Origin: CAIYTF01 sp963664845 | GTDB taxonomy: Bacteria; Bacteroidota; Ignavibacteria; Ignavibacteriales; Ignavibacteriaceae | Assembly: GCA_963664845.1 (NCBI GenBank) | Contig: OY761615.1 | Location: 2,108,001 to 2,172,000, forward strand | Length of the DNA stretch: 64,000 nucleotides | Direction of reading: 5' to 3' | Shown here: piece by piece, positions 17,707-26,740 of the stretch | Layout of the letters: every line of letters begins with the position of its first letter | Position numbering within the stretch: the stretch's first letter is position 1 | Made by a program: the position numbers and the translations under genes | The notes under the pieces: generated by a model | Told to the model about the DNA's origin: nothing | The model's input: the letters and a program-made list of their open reading frames with translations, nothing else | The model's database searches: none

Positions 17707-18183
17707 ATGAAAATATATACTCTAAGCAGCATTCAGTCCCTGCCCATAAATATAAAAACGGCCTGGGATTTCTTTTCTTCTCCAAAAAATCTTGCTGCTA
17801 TAACGCCTGATTATCTTTCCTTTAAGATAACAGGTGTAACCTTGCCAGGCATAATGTATTCCGGCACTATCATTTCCTATACCCTTAAACCCGTGTTGGG
17901 AATTCCCATTACCTGGGTAACCGAGATCAGGCATCTGAAAGAGAACGAATTTTTTGTTGATGAGCAACGGTTTGGCCCTTACAAACTCTGGCACCATAAA
18001 CATTTTTTCAGGGCAATTCCGGGTGGAGTGGAGATGCAGGATCTGGTACATTATGTCATTCCATGGGGAATAGCGGGACGGATTGCACATGCGCTGTTCA
18101 TCAGGAAACAACTAGAAAGAATATTCAAGTACCGGACTGCCAAATTGATTGCATTGTTTGGTGAGTACAAAGAACAAGCATAA
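17707..18183 (+). CDS. SRPBCC (START/cyclase-like) family protein
   Basis: The 158-residue product fits the helix-grip ligand-binding fold: an N-terminal strand IYTLSSIQSLPINIKTAWDF, then FFSSPKNLAAITPDYLSF (typical Pro-x-Asn-Leu after the first helix), a beta-rich middle (ITWVTEIRHLKENEFFVDEQ) and a long C-terminal helix ending in KYRTAKLIALFGE. Family members bind small hydrophobic ligands, and in many genomes act beside sugar-epimerase genes; no such neighbour is present. Ligand and role are unknown. Confidence 0.8.
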   Translation: MKIYTLSSIQSLPINIKTAWDFFSSPKNLAAITPDYLSFKITGVTLPGIMYSGTIISYTLKPVLGIPITWVTEIRHLKENEFFVDEQRFGPYKLWHHKHFFRAIPGGVEMQDLVHYVIPWGIAGRIAHALFIRKQLERIFKYRTAKLIALFGEYKEQA

Positions 18184-18353
18184 ATTTCTCTGGAAACAGG
18201 AAATGTGGTTTTTGTATTTTAGGGCAGGTACTGTCGCGCAACATGCAATCCACCAACAGGATACGGATGGACAGCTTTGAAATACCTGAATGAGTCAATA
18301 GGAGGCTGTACTTTAATAAATTGTGCTAAAATGGAAAAACAATAAAAACAATT

Positions 18354-19448
18354 ATGGTAATTATTTCAATATTAGTCGTGCTACTCATTTGCATCTACGT
18401 ATTCATGCAACAGCCACAATTTGGCAAAGCACCATCCGGCCCACGTCTGGAAAAAATTAAAAAATCGCCGAACTACAAGAATGGAAAATTTCAAAACATC
18501 AATGTTACCCCGGACTTGACAGAAGGACTGAGTTACCTGAAAGTTTTAAAGGAATTTCTGTTTGATAGAAGCAAAAGGAGCACCCCGGCATCCGTGCTTC
18601 CCTCAAAGAAAACAGATCTGTTTACCCTCAATCCAAACACCGATATTGTTGTATGGTTTGGGCACTCCTCATACTTCATGCAGATTGACGGAAAGAAGAT
18701 ACTGGTAGACCCGGTGCTAAGCGGAAGCGCTTCACCCGTTAAGCCAACAACCCGAAGCTACCCCGGCAGCGATATTTATACTACTGACGACATTCCGGGG
18801 ATAGACTATCTGTTCATTTCTCATGATCACTGGGACCATCTTGATTTCGAAACAGTGACAAAACTGAAACCAAAGATCAGACGAATAATAACCGGCCTTG
18901 GAACAGCAGAACATTTTGCACATTGGGGCTTCGATAAGGATATTATTGAAGAAAGGGACTGGTATGAGAAGGTTGATTTGGAAAGCGGTTTCACGGCTTA
19001 CGTAACACCGGCCCGGCATTTTTCCGGTAGAAGCCTTGGTAGAAACACCGTACTCTGGGCATCATTTGTTTTTCAAACGCCAAACCGTAACATCTATATT
19101 GGCGGCGACTCAGGTTATGACACCCATTTTGCCGAAATTGGAAAGCAGTATGGCCCTTTTGATCTGGCATTTCTGGAATGCGGACAATATAACAAGAACT
19201 GGAAATATATTCATATGATGCCGGAAGAGACCGTTCAAGCTGCAATTGATTTGCGGACAAAGAAGATGATGCCGGTGCATTGGGGAAAATTTACCCTTGC
19301 ACAGCATGCCTGGGATGAGTCCATTATCAGAGCAAAACATGAGGGACAGCAAAAACAGATGACTGTAATACACCCAATGATTGGAGAAGCACTGGAATTG
19401 GATGGGAACAATGGACACTATGAGTGGTGGAATGAAGTGAAGCAATAA
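18354..19448 (+). CDS. Metallo-beta-lactamase-fold hydrolase, NAPE-PLD/UlaG-like
   Basis: The 364-residue product has an N-terminal membrane anchor (IISILVVLLICIYVFM) and a metallo-beta-lactamase fold. Metal motif H-x-H-x-D-H is seen in FISHDHWDHLDFETV, preceded by WFGHSSYFMQIDGKKILVDP and followed by TPARHFSGR, YIGGDSGYDTHF and a late MMPVHWGKF. This arrangement matches the NAPE-hydrolysing phospholipase D/UlaG-like branch (substrates range from lipids to lactones). The substrate cannot be assigned. The start at 18354 lacks a clear ribosome binding site. A strong terminator follows 36 bases downstream. Confidence 0.8.
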   Translation: MVIISILVVLLICIYVFMQQPQFGKAPSGPRLEKIKKSPNYKNGKFQNINVTPDLTEGLSYLKVLKEFLFDRSKRSTPASVLPSKKTDLFTLNPNTDIVVWFGHSSYFMQIDGKKILVDPVLSGSASPVKPTTRSYPGSDIYTTDDIPGIDYLFISHDHWDHLDFETVTKLKPKIRRIITGLGTAEHFAHWGFDKDIIEERDWYEKVDLESGFTAYVTPARHFSGRSLGRNTVLWASFVFQTPNRNIYIGGDSGYDTHFAEIGKQYGPFDLAFLECGQYNKNWKYIHMMPEETVQAAIDLRTKKMMPVHWGKFTLAQHAWDESIIRAKHEGQQKQMTVIHPMIGEALELDGNNGHYEWWNEVKQ

Positions 19449-19484
19449 TTCATCACCTCAGGTTTGTACATACCTAAATTAAAA

Positions 19485-19520
19485 CCGCCCGGCCATTTTG
19501 GTGACCGGGCGGCTTTGTTT
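19485..19520. terminator. Bidirectional terminator between hydrolase and giant surface protein
   Basis: Stem CCGCCCGG (19485-19492) with CCGGGCGG (19505-19512), followed on the plus strand by CTTTGTTTT and preceded by AAAA for the minus strand. It lies between convergent genes. Confidence 0.8.
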
Positions 19521-19570
19521 TACTAAGTTCGCGAAGTATCATACAGCCCTTATCAGACCGCAAATAAACA

Positions 19571-22500
19571 TTACTTAATCAACAACATCTTCTTTGTCAG
19601 ATTTACATTGTTGGCTGTGAGACGATAGATATACACTCCGGAAGAAAATTCCTTTGCATCGAATGCGAAGGTATAGTTACCCGGGGCCATTTCTCCGCTG
19701 ACAAGCTTTCTTACTTCCTGACCAAGGATGTTATAAACAGTCAGGCTGACTTGTCCAGCAACCGCAACGCTGAAATTGATCTTCGTTGTAGGGTTGAACG
19801 GATTCGGATAGTTCTGGCTCAAGCTGAATTCCTTTGGTAATTCAACTTTTGTCTTTATATCCAGCGGACTATTCTTCGAGAATATTGAGCCATCTTTGGT
19901 TCCGACCAGAATGGCACCGCTGACTGAATTAATATGAACAGAGCTTATACCAGCGCCGTCCAAGCCGAGGTTTGTCCAGGCGTTGCTGCCCGGTGTCATT
20001 GAAGACACACCGCCAGCCCAAGATATTGCGACAAGGTTATTGTTCTTGTCTTCAGCAACAGAGTAGATGTATAAGTTGCTTAAACCAGTGTTCATCTTGC
20101 TCCAGCTGTTTCCGCCATCATCTGAACGATAAACGCCATCGCCATACGTGGTTGCATACAGAATTCCATTTGACGCTGAGTGAATTGACCAAACGTATTT
20201 GTATGCAATCGGTACAGCAACCCAAACGCTGTTAAGTTCTGAGAATCTGTAGATTCCGCCGCCAAATGTTGCAGCAAGGAGATCAGAATTATTGTCCAGA
20301 TGTAACGAGTTAACATTAAGATTTGTCAATCCTGCATTCATTGGCACCCAGGTGGCGCCCTGATCTATTGATTGATAAATACCCTTACCCCAGGTTGCGG
20401 CAATCATCTTACCGTTTGCACCTGCTATAATGTTTCTCACGTCCACGCGCATAAGATTTGTTGAATCCCAGGTAGCGCCGTTATTGTTTGTTGTGTAAAC
20501 GCCCTGATCCGTACCTGCGAGCAGTCGTGCACTCTTTGCCGAGCCTGCCGCTATAGTCCAAACCTGACCAACGCTCATAGTTGCGTTAATATTTGTCCAG
20601 TTTACGCCATCATTAGTGGATTGGAATATCTTTCCTGCAGAGGTTCCCGTCAACACAGTGCCTGAAGCAGTATTGGTTATTGTCAACGGTGAATTGCTTC
20701 CCGGGACAGAGCCAACAATTTTAAAGCTTGGGCTGCTCGGAGCAACAACTCCAACATGCACCAATACATTACTAAGGTTGTTTGTGCCTTTGTCATCATA
20801 TTGATCGGCGGTTTTTATCTCGGTAACATTAACGATATCTTTGCTTACCGGGAGATTGCCAACGAACGGATCGAGATTCAACTGGCCTTGTCCATGATAA
20901 GATTTGCAGATCATCTGCCCATGCTGTACACCCGCGGTGAACGTCACATTGGCCTTTGGTGCAAGAATTGACCCGGTAACATCGATACCGTGAATTATGA
21001 GAGAGTCGGCTTCGTAGAAGTTAAACAATGCATTGTTATAGGCAGTGCCGTTTACCTGCAGTCCATAACCCCAGTTGATTGAATGACCAAACACGTTTAC
21101 CAAAACAACTGAACCATTGGGAGCAGTGATTGAGGTGTTGTTTGCAGTTGCGAACTTTGAGCCATCAACACTGAACACATTCAGGTAAGGATCCGTTCCA
21201 ACCAGTGTCACCTCATTATAAGGCTGATAGGTTGTTGTTCCATTCACCACTTGAGCAGCGAGCTGGGTTGATAACGAATTCAAATATGAGCTGGCTGCCG
21301 CGAAATCAATAACGGTATCTTTCCGAAGTGTACCTTCGTCGATACTTACGGAAGTTTTAGGCAGATTGGTATTATTTCCATAAACCACATTTCCGTTATA
21401 AACACGTCCACTGATGAAGGTCAGGTCCCTGCCCACCACAAGAACATCCTCTGCGGGAGTTGTTACCGGCAACTGATCGCCGACACTATATCCCTGGAGA
21501 TGAGCATCGCGGCCAACTGCAAGTTTACCTTGTGTATCCGATGATGGAATGTCCATATCTTCAAGGACAAACATGTTGAAGCTTTTTGCAGGTCCGAAAT
21601 CGACTACCGTGGAATTTAGGTTAGTAACATTTATTTTAACAGTAATTTGTAATGTTGCGCTTGCTCCATTGGCTAATGAACCGACGGTCCATATTCCGGT
21701 ACTATTGTCATAAACACCTGAAGGAGAAGCGGACACGAAGATCAGGCCACTGGGGAGCACATCGGTAACTTTAACGCCGGTAGCTCCGTTTGGTCCGTTG
21801 TTCGTAAGAGTAAGAGTATAAGTAACCAAATCATTGTTCTGTGCATTCAACTTATCGCTGGTTTTGACCAGAGACAGATCAGCATAGGTGCTGGCTGTTT
21901 CGAACATTCCTGCATCCCAGGTAATTTCGTTCTGGCCTGCAACCAGCGCTCTGCAAGCTGCTTTTCCTGTGGAAACATCAGGGTCCGAATCCACAGAGAT
22001 ATTGCTGCCCTGCGTTTGAGGACTGAAGATATAACCGGTTGGCAGGAAGAATTTTACATAATAGCTGCCCGGGATTATATTAGGAAAGCTGTAATGACCG
22101 GAGTTATCAGTGATTGTCGACGCAAAAAGTACATCGCTGCAATCGTATAGGCGAACCGTTACACCGGCCAAACCCGGTTCATTAGCATCCTGAATGCCAT
22201 TTCTGTTGATGTCTTTCCAAACGAAGTCACCAACTGTTGCTCTGTTGAGGTACATTCCTGCATCACGGGAAAGATCGTTGGCTCCCGGATTCAACGTATA
22301 GCATGTTGTTTTACCCGTTCCAACATTGGCGTCTGAATCTTTTGTTGTGTCAGCCGTATTGTTAACAGGACTGAAAGCATATCCTTCAGGCAATACATAT
22401 TGAATATAAAAATTACCAGGAGTTAAATTGCTAAACAGGTAGTTCCCAGTTGCATCAGTTGTGGTTGTGAGAACAAGTGTTCCGCTGCAATCAAACAATT

Positions 22501-25500
22501 TGACAACAACACCGGAAATACCAAGTTCACTGGTCGGATCATCCTGGACACCATCATGATTCAAATCGTTCCATACTTTATCACCAACGCTTGCTTTAGG
22601 CTGGTAAACCGCAGCATCTCTGCTGAGATCCGCAACGCCAGGCACCACAGTAAAGCATGAGGTTTTACCCGTAAAAATGTCTGCGTCAGAATTTTTGGTG
22701 CTGTCGGCGCCTTGTCCAACCGGGCCGAAAGCATAACCCGAAGGAAGCACGAACAGGACATAGTAGTTTCCGGCAGAAAGATTATTGAACAGATATTTGC
22801 CGTCATTGTCAGTTACCGTCGAGCCGATATAATTGCTACTGCAGTCATAGAGTTTAACCGTTACTCCTGCGATTCCCGGCTCACCGCTGTCCTGAATGCC
22901 ATTTTGATTAAGATCATTCCAAACCAGATCACCAATGCTGGAGCGGCTCACGTGGAGACCTGCATCAACGGTAAGGTTGTTGTCGCCAACCGCAAGCGTT
23001 ACGCAGGCAGAACTGCCGGTAACAGGATCAATATCGGAATCTTTGCTGACATCGCTGCCCTGAATTTTGGGACTAAAGCTGTAGCCTGCCGGAGCAGTTA
23101 CTTTAATATAGTAGCTTGCTGCCGCCAGATTGGCAAACAAGTAATTTCCGTTTGCATCGGTTGCTGTTGTTGCAAGAAGATTGTTTGAGGTGCAGTCATA
23201 TAGCTTAACCGTTACACCGGTAATGCCTGCTTCTCCGGCATCCTGAATACCATTTTCGTTAATATCGTTCCAGACCTTATCGCCGATGCTTCCTTTATTG
23301 AAATACATACCGGCATCCCAGGTTAAATCAGTTTGACCTGCAGAAAGTGCCTTGCAAGCTGTTTTGCCCGTGGCAGGATCTACATTTGAGTCTTTAGTCT
23401 GATCAGTTCCCTGCGTCTGCAGAGTAAAATTATAATTTGATGGAAGCGTCACCTGAATGTAATAGCTTCCCGGAGCCATGTTGTTAAACTTATACAACCC
23501 CGTTGAATCGGTGGTCGTTGTTCCCATAAGAACATTGTTGCAGTCATATAGTTTAACTGTGACATTTGCAATGCCTGCTTCGCCGGCATCCTGAATGCCG
23601 TTCTTATTGAGATCATTCCAAACGAAGTCACCAATGTTAACACGTGAAGTGTACATACCGGCATCAATGTTAAGATTATTATCACCAGCAGCTAAAGTAA
23701 CGCAGGCGGTTTTGCCTGTTGCCGGATCAACATCAGAATCCTTTGCTCCATCGGACCCGGATGCCTTGGAGGTGAAGGTAAACCCTGCAGGAAGTGTGAC
23801 AATAACATAGTAGCTTCCCGGATCCAAATTGGCAAACACATAGTTGCCATTAACATCGGTTGTCACGGTGCCAAGCAGGGCATTGGTGGTACAGTTATAC
23901 AGTTTTACGGTAACGCCGGAAATTCCCGGCTCCGTTGTTGCATCATCCTGAATGCCGTTTGTATTAACATCGTTCCATACCCTGTCACCCAGGTTGGCTT
24001 TGCTGAAATAAACGCCGCAGTCACGGGTTAAGTCAACTGCACCTGAAGTAAAGGTAACACAGGCTGTTTTTCCCGTGGCGGGATCGACATCGGAATCAAC
24101 CGTTGCATCGCTTCCCTGATTTTTCAGGGTGAAAGAATAGTTCGCCGGCAGAGTAAATTTCACATAATAGCTGCCCGGCGAAATATTGCTAAACTGATAA
24201 ACACCGTTGGTGTCGGTGGTGGTGGTTGCTTTAAGCACATCGCTGCAGTCATAAAGGCTGACCGTAACGTTGGCAAATGCTTTTTCACCGGCATCCTGAA
24301 TGCCATTCTTATTTGCGTCAATCCAAACCTTATCACCAATGGTTACCGGTTGTTGAGCAGGGCAAGTGAGGTAGCCCAGGTTTTGGGTACCATTATCAAA
24401 ATTGTTATTAACGTTATCGCAGGCAGTGTTCAAATCGCTGATTGAATAAGGCGTTGAACCACCCCCGATGGCAGTGTTGGCATAATTTAGAAGGTCATAA
24501 ACTGTTTTTCCGGTCAAAGCACCTGTGGTAATTACCAATTGTCCCAGCTTAACAGCGTTGGTTCCCAGGAAACCGGCATCATTAAATTTAACGTTCAAAT
24601 TGAGTGCAGCAACTTGTCCGCCAAAAACGCCGGCGCTGGTACAAGTTGCATCAGTATAGTTGGTAGTAAAAGCTGCGGCTGTACCGCCGGCAGGTAAGAA
24701 ATTTTTGATTGCCGTGGCAGAGGTAAATTTAGCCGTTTTTGTTCCACCAATAGTCATTCCTGAAGGAAACACGTTAGCAAATTTGGCATCCCTGAGCGCA
24801 CCCGGAGTACTGGTGGAAGGGCCGCCCCAACCGCCTTGTGTATAAGTTCCATATCCGTTGAGGTTACAATTTGGAGTAGCCGGATTCCAGTTGATTGTTG
24901 CCTGTGCCTGTCGGTTAGCAACGGTTGGTGTTGCAAGCACTAATTTCTGGTAACCGGTTGGATTACTGCTCTCTTCGTATTTTGTTCCCTGAGGAATAAC
25001 AAAGGAGGTAGAAGCAGTAATAACCGCTTGCGAGGAAGCACCCTGATTAAGCATAAAATTCGGTGTAATTCCACCAGTTGCGGTGGTGCAATTTGTTGCG
25101 CTGAGCGAACCAGATGTTGTGGATAATGTTGAGATCAGTCCAACCACACCGTTTGAGGAGGCATCCAAAGCCTTGAGGTTAAGAATTGCCGTGGTACCGG
25201 CACTAAGTGTTTGGGTTGCAGGCAAAAGCGAGTAGGTTGTCAGTGTTGTTGCATTGTTTGAGTTTGCCGTCACATCATTGATAATGGCGAGCGCCCTGTT
25301 TTTAACGGTTGCATTTGAAACCGTACCTACATTCACGCCGTCACTGTAATGCCAAATGGCAAGCTGAATAGCTGCGGCTTCAGTTGCAGCATCCAGCGAA
25401 CCCGAATAGGGCAGCGCTTTATAGGGATAATAATTATTCAGAATATATGTAATGGCTGAAGGCGTTGTTCCGTTATCGGTATAGGTATGTGGCTGTGCTA

Positions 25501-25816
25501 TGGTGTAGTAGACTATGTAGTGAGAGAGATCAATACAAAAGAACTTGGCCGAATTTCCGTCAATTGTACCCTTAAAATATCCTGCCCAGGTAGTCATAGT
25601 GGCGGATGTATAAGGGTTGGTGAAGGAAATACTGTTAGTTCCAACGTCAGTACCTTCGACCTTCATCAAACTAGACCCCATTATGGATTTGGTTTGAAAG
25701 TAGGATTGGGGCAGATTGCCGGTTTTTTTTGCCGGATTATCTGTGGCCAGCAGTTGAACATTGCCCATCAGGAGAATGGAAACTGCCGCGATAATACGTA
25801 ACAAGGACTTCAACAT
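19571..25816 (-). CDS. Giant T9SS-exported surface protein: thioester domain, SdrD-B repeats, DUF11, choice-of-anchor A, sialidase-like repeats
   Basis: About 2,081 residues from the ATG at 25816, chosen because GAGGT lies upstream (an ATG 12 bases earlier overlaps that site). Order: signal peptide; a segment with FFCIDLSH (Cys94) and AIQLAIWHYSDG (Gln151), the hallmark pair of thioester adhesin domains; a beta-rich region; a segment with TYTQGGWGGPS; seven SdrD-B-like repeats (about 492-1306), each with a calcium-type DxNxNGIQD loop; a DUF11 domain interrupted by a choice-of-anchor A domain (about 1400-1655); sialidase-type repeats with GKGIYQSIDQGATW (about 1700-1980); and a T9SS sorting tail (LSQNYPNPFNPTTKINF). 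It is probably a stalked, surface-attached adhesin. Covalent binding through the thioester is inferred, not shown. Confidence 0.88.
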   Translation of the reverse strand: MLKSLLRIIAAVSILLMGNVQLLATDNPAKKTGNLPQSYFQTKSIMGSSLMKVEGTDVGTNSISFTNPYTSATMTTWAGYFKGTIDGNSAKFFCIDLSHYIVYYTIAQPHTYTDNGTTPSAITYILNNYYPYKALPYSGSLDAATEAAAIQLAIWHYSDGVNVGTVSNATVKNRALAIINDVTANSNNATTLTTYSLLPATQTLSAGTTAILNLKALDASSNGVVGLISTLSTTSGSLSATNCTTATGGITPNFMLNQGASSQAVITASTSFVIPQGTKYEESSNPTGYQKLVLATPTVANRQAQATINWNPATPNCNLNGYGTYTQGGWGGPSTSTPGALRDAKFANVFPSGMTIGGTKTAKFTSATAIKNFLPAGGTAAAFTTNYTDATCTSAGVFGGQVAALNLNVKFNDAGFLGTNAVKLGQLVITTGALTGKTVYDLLNYANTAIGGGSTPYSISDLNTACDNVNNNFDNGTQNLGYLTCPAQQPVTIGDKVWIDANKNGIQDAGEKAFANVTVSLYDCSDVLKATTTTDTNGVYQFSNISPGSYYVKFTLPANYSFTLKNQGSDATVDSDVDPATGKTACVTFTSGAVDLTRDCGVYFSKANLGDRVWNDVNTNGIQDDATTEPGISGVTVKLYNCTTNALLGTVTTDVNGNYVFANLDPGSYYVIVTLPAGFTFTSKASGSDGAKDSDVDPATGKTACVTLAAGDNNLNIDAGMYTSRVNIGDFVWNDLNKNGIQDAGEAGIANVTVKLYDCNNVLMGTTTTDSTGLYKFNNMAPGSYYIQVTLPSNYNFTLQTQGTDQTKDSNVDPATGKTACKALSAGQTDLTWDAGMYFNKGSIGDKVWNDINENGIQDAGEAGITGVTVKLYDCTSNNLLATTATDANGNYLFANLAAASYYIKVTAPAGYSFSPKIQGSDVSKDSDIDPVTGSSACVTLAVGDNNLTVDAGLHVSRSSIGDLVWNDLNQNGIQDSGEPGIAGVTVKLYDCSSNYIGSTVTDNDGKYLFNNLSAGNYYVLFVLPSGYAFGPVGQGADSTKNSDADIFTGKTSCFTVVPGVADLSRDAAVYQPKASVGDKVWNDLNHDGVQDDPTSELGISGVVVKLFDCSGTLVLTTTTDATGNYLFSNLTPGNFYIQYVLPEGYAFSPVNNTADTTKDSDANVGTGKTTCYTLNPGANDLSRDAGMYLNRATVGDFVWKDINRNGIQDANEPGLAGVTVRLYDCSDVLFASTITDNSGHYSFPNIIPGSYYVKFFLPTGYIFSPQTQGSNISVDSDPDVSTGKAACRALVAGQNEITWDAGMFETASTYADLSLVKTSDKLNAQNNDLVTYTLTLTNNGPNGATGVKVTDVLPSGLIFVSASPSGVYDNSTGIWTVGSLANGASATLQITVKINVTNLNSTVVDFGPAKSFNMFVLEDMDIPSSDTQGKLAVGRDAHLQGYSVGDQLPVTTPAEDVLVVGRDLTFISGRVYNGNVVYGNNTNLPKTSVSIDEGTLRKDTVIDFAAASSYLNSLSTQLAAQVVNGTTTYQPYNEVTLVGTDPYLNVFSVDGSKFATANNTSITAPNGSVVLVNVFGHSINWGYGLQVNGTAYNNALFNFYEADSLIIHGIDVTGSILAPKANVTFTAGVQHGQMICKSYHGQGQLNLDPFVGNLPVSKDIVNVTEIKTADQYDDKGTNNLSNVLVHVGVVAPSSPSFKIVGSVPGSNSPLTITNTASGTVLTGTSAGKIFQSTNDGVNWTNINATMSVGQVWTIAAGSAKSARLLAGTDQGVYTTNNNGATWDSTNLMRVDVRNIIAGANGKMIAATWGKGIYQSIDQGATWVPMNAGLTNLNVNSLHLDNNSDLLAATFGGGIYRFSELNSVWVAVPIAYKYVWSIHSASNGILYATTYGDGVYRSDDGGNSWSKMNTGLSNLYIYSVAEDKNNNLVAISWAGGVSSMTPGSNAWTNLGLDGAGISSVHINSVSGAILVGTKDGSIFSKNSPLDIKTKVELPKEFSLSQNYPNPFNPTTKINFSVAVAGQVSLTVYNILGQEVRKLVSGEMAPGNYTFAFDAKEFSSGVYIYRLTANNVNLTKKMLLIK
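21900..24345 (-). repeat. Seven tandem SdrD-B-like domain repeats
   Basis: Seven units of about 110-120 codons inside the giant surface protein, each opening with (I/V/L)GD-x-VW-x-D-x-N-x-(N/D)G-(I/V)QD and ending near TWDAGMYF or similar. The units are similar but not identical at DNA level, so this is an old domain array. It could still recombine or be collapsed in short-read assemblies. Confidence 0.85.
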
Positions 25817-26315
25817 TTGATACCTCATTTGGTAGATAGATTATAGTAAATAATAAAATAAAGCAAAAAGCATGCCCTAAATATTCAAACACAGGTAATT
25901 AAATTACCCATTGTAGAATTCAAAAAAAACCTAAAAATCAGTGTAAAATGGCCGAATTGCTTCTTTTACCTTCCCAATTACGTTACAAAGTATGGCCAGA
26001 TGCATTGACAATAGTCCGGATACTTCCGCCACATTGTTTCATAACGAGACAGAATCTTGTTATGGGAAAATAAATAATACTTATTCAATATCATTCTATT
26101 ATCGACAGTAAGGTAAAATAAGTTAATTATATCCCAAAAGCTGTGATATAAAGAAATTGCACAAAATGATTTCGAATCAGTGTAGCAAGTTTAGACAATA
26201 TAAAAACGCGCGAAGACAGCACAAGAATGGTCGAAATAGGTGCCAACTGTCCTATATAGGCATTATGACAATTTTTAGGGTTTGATTTAAAAGGTATTAA
26301 TAAGTAAGTTTGAAA
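25817..26315. other. Divergent intergenic region
   Basis: About 500 AT-rich bases between the leftward surface-protein gene and the rightward metal-efflux operon. It must hold both promoters. No clear palindromic operator, riboswitch or gene is visible by eye. Confidence 0.45.
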
Positions 26316-26660
26316 ATGCAAGAAATATTAAGACAGAATTTTGTAAAAACAATTTCCCGGCTGATTCTGGCCGTTTTTGTTTTCGCTTTTATCCACTCGG
26401 AACTTGGCGAATGCTCCTCGCAGCAGGGAAATCACGCATCGCACGATTTTTGCCAGCTTGTTGATGGAACAACCCATCAGATAAGCAGAATTCTTCCAAT
26501 CATTTCTTTCAAGCCTGTAATTGATAAAGATGTTTGTCTTGATTGCTGCAGGTTAGCTGAACCGGCTTTGGCAAACAGTACCCAATTTGTTTCGGAAAAC
26601 CCCGGAAAGCTATTTCAATCGATTGCTATTTACTTGCAAAAGAACTCATTTCTGATTTAA
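26316..26660 (+). CDS. Small exported Cys/His-rich protein at head of metal-efflux operon
   Basis: The 114-residue product has a hydrophobic leader (SRLILAVFVFAFIHSELG) followed by a segment rich in potential metal ligands: HSELGECSSQQGNHASHDFC and later KDVCLDCCRLAE. It lies 80 bases before the TolC-type gene of an RND metal-efflux operon in the same direction. A role as periplasmic metal chaperone or sensor is inferred from ligands and place only; no named family is recognised. The ATG at 26316 is used instead of a TTG two codons upstream. Confidence 0.6.
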   Translation: MQEILRQNFVKTISRLILAVFVFAFIHSELGECSSQQGNHASHDFCQLVDGTTHQISRILPIISFKPVIDKDVCLDCCRLAEPALANSTQFVSENPGKLFQSIAIYLQKNSFLI

Positions 26661-26740
26661 GCAAACCTTTCTCCCCTTTTTAATTCTGCTCACACAAAGG
26701 GCAGAACCACACATATTTTTATTTTAATTTGGAGCTATGA

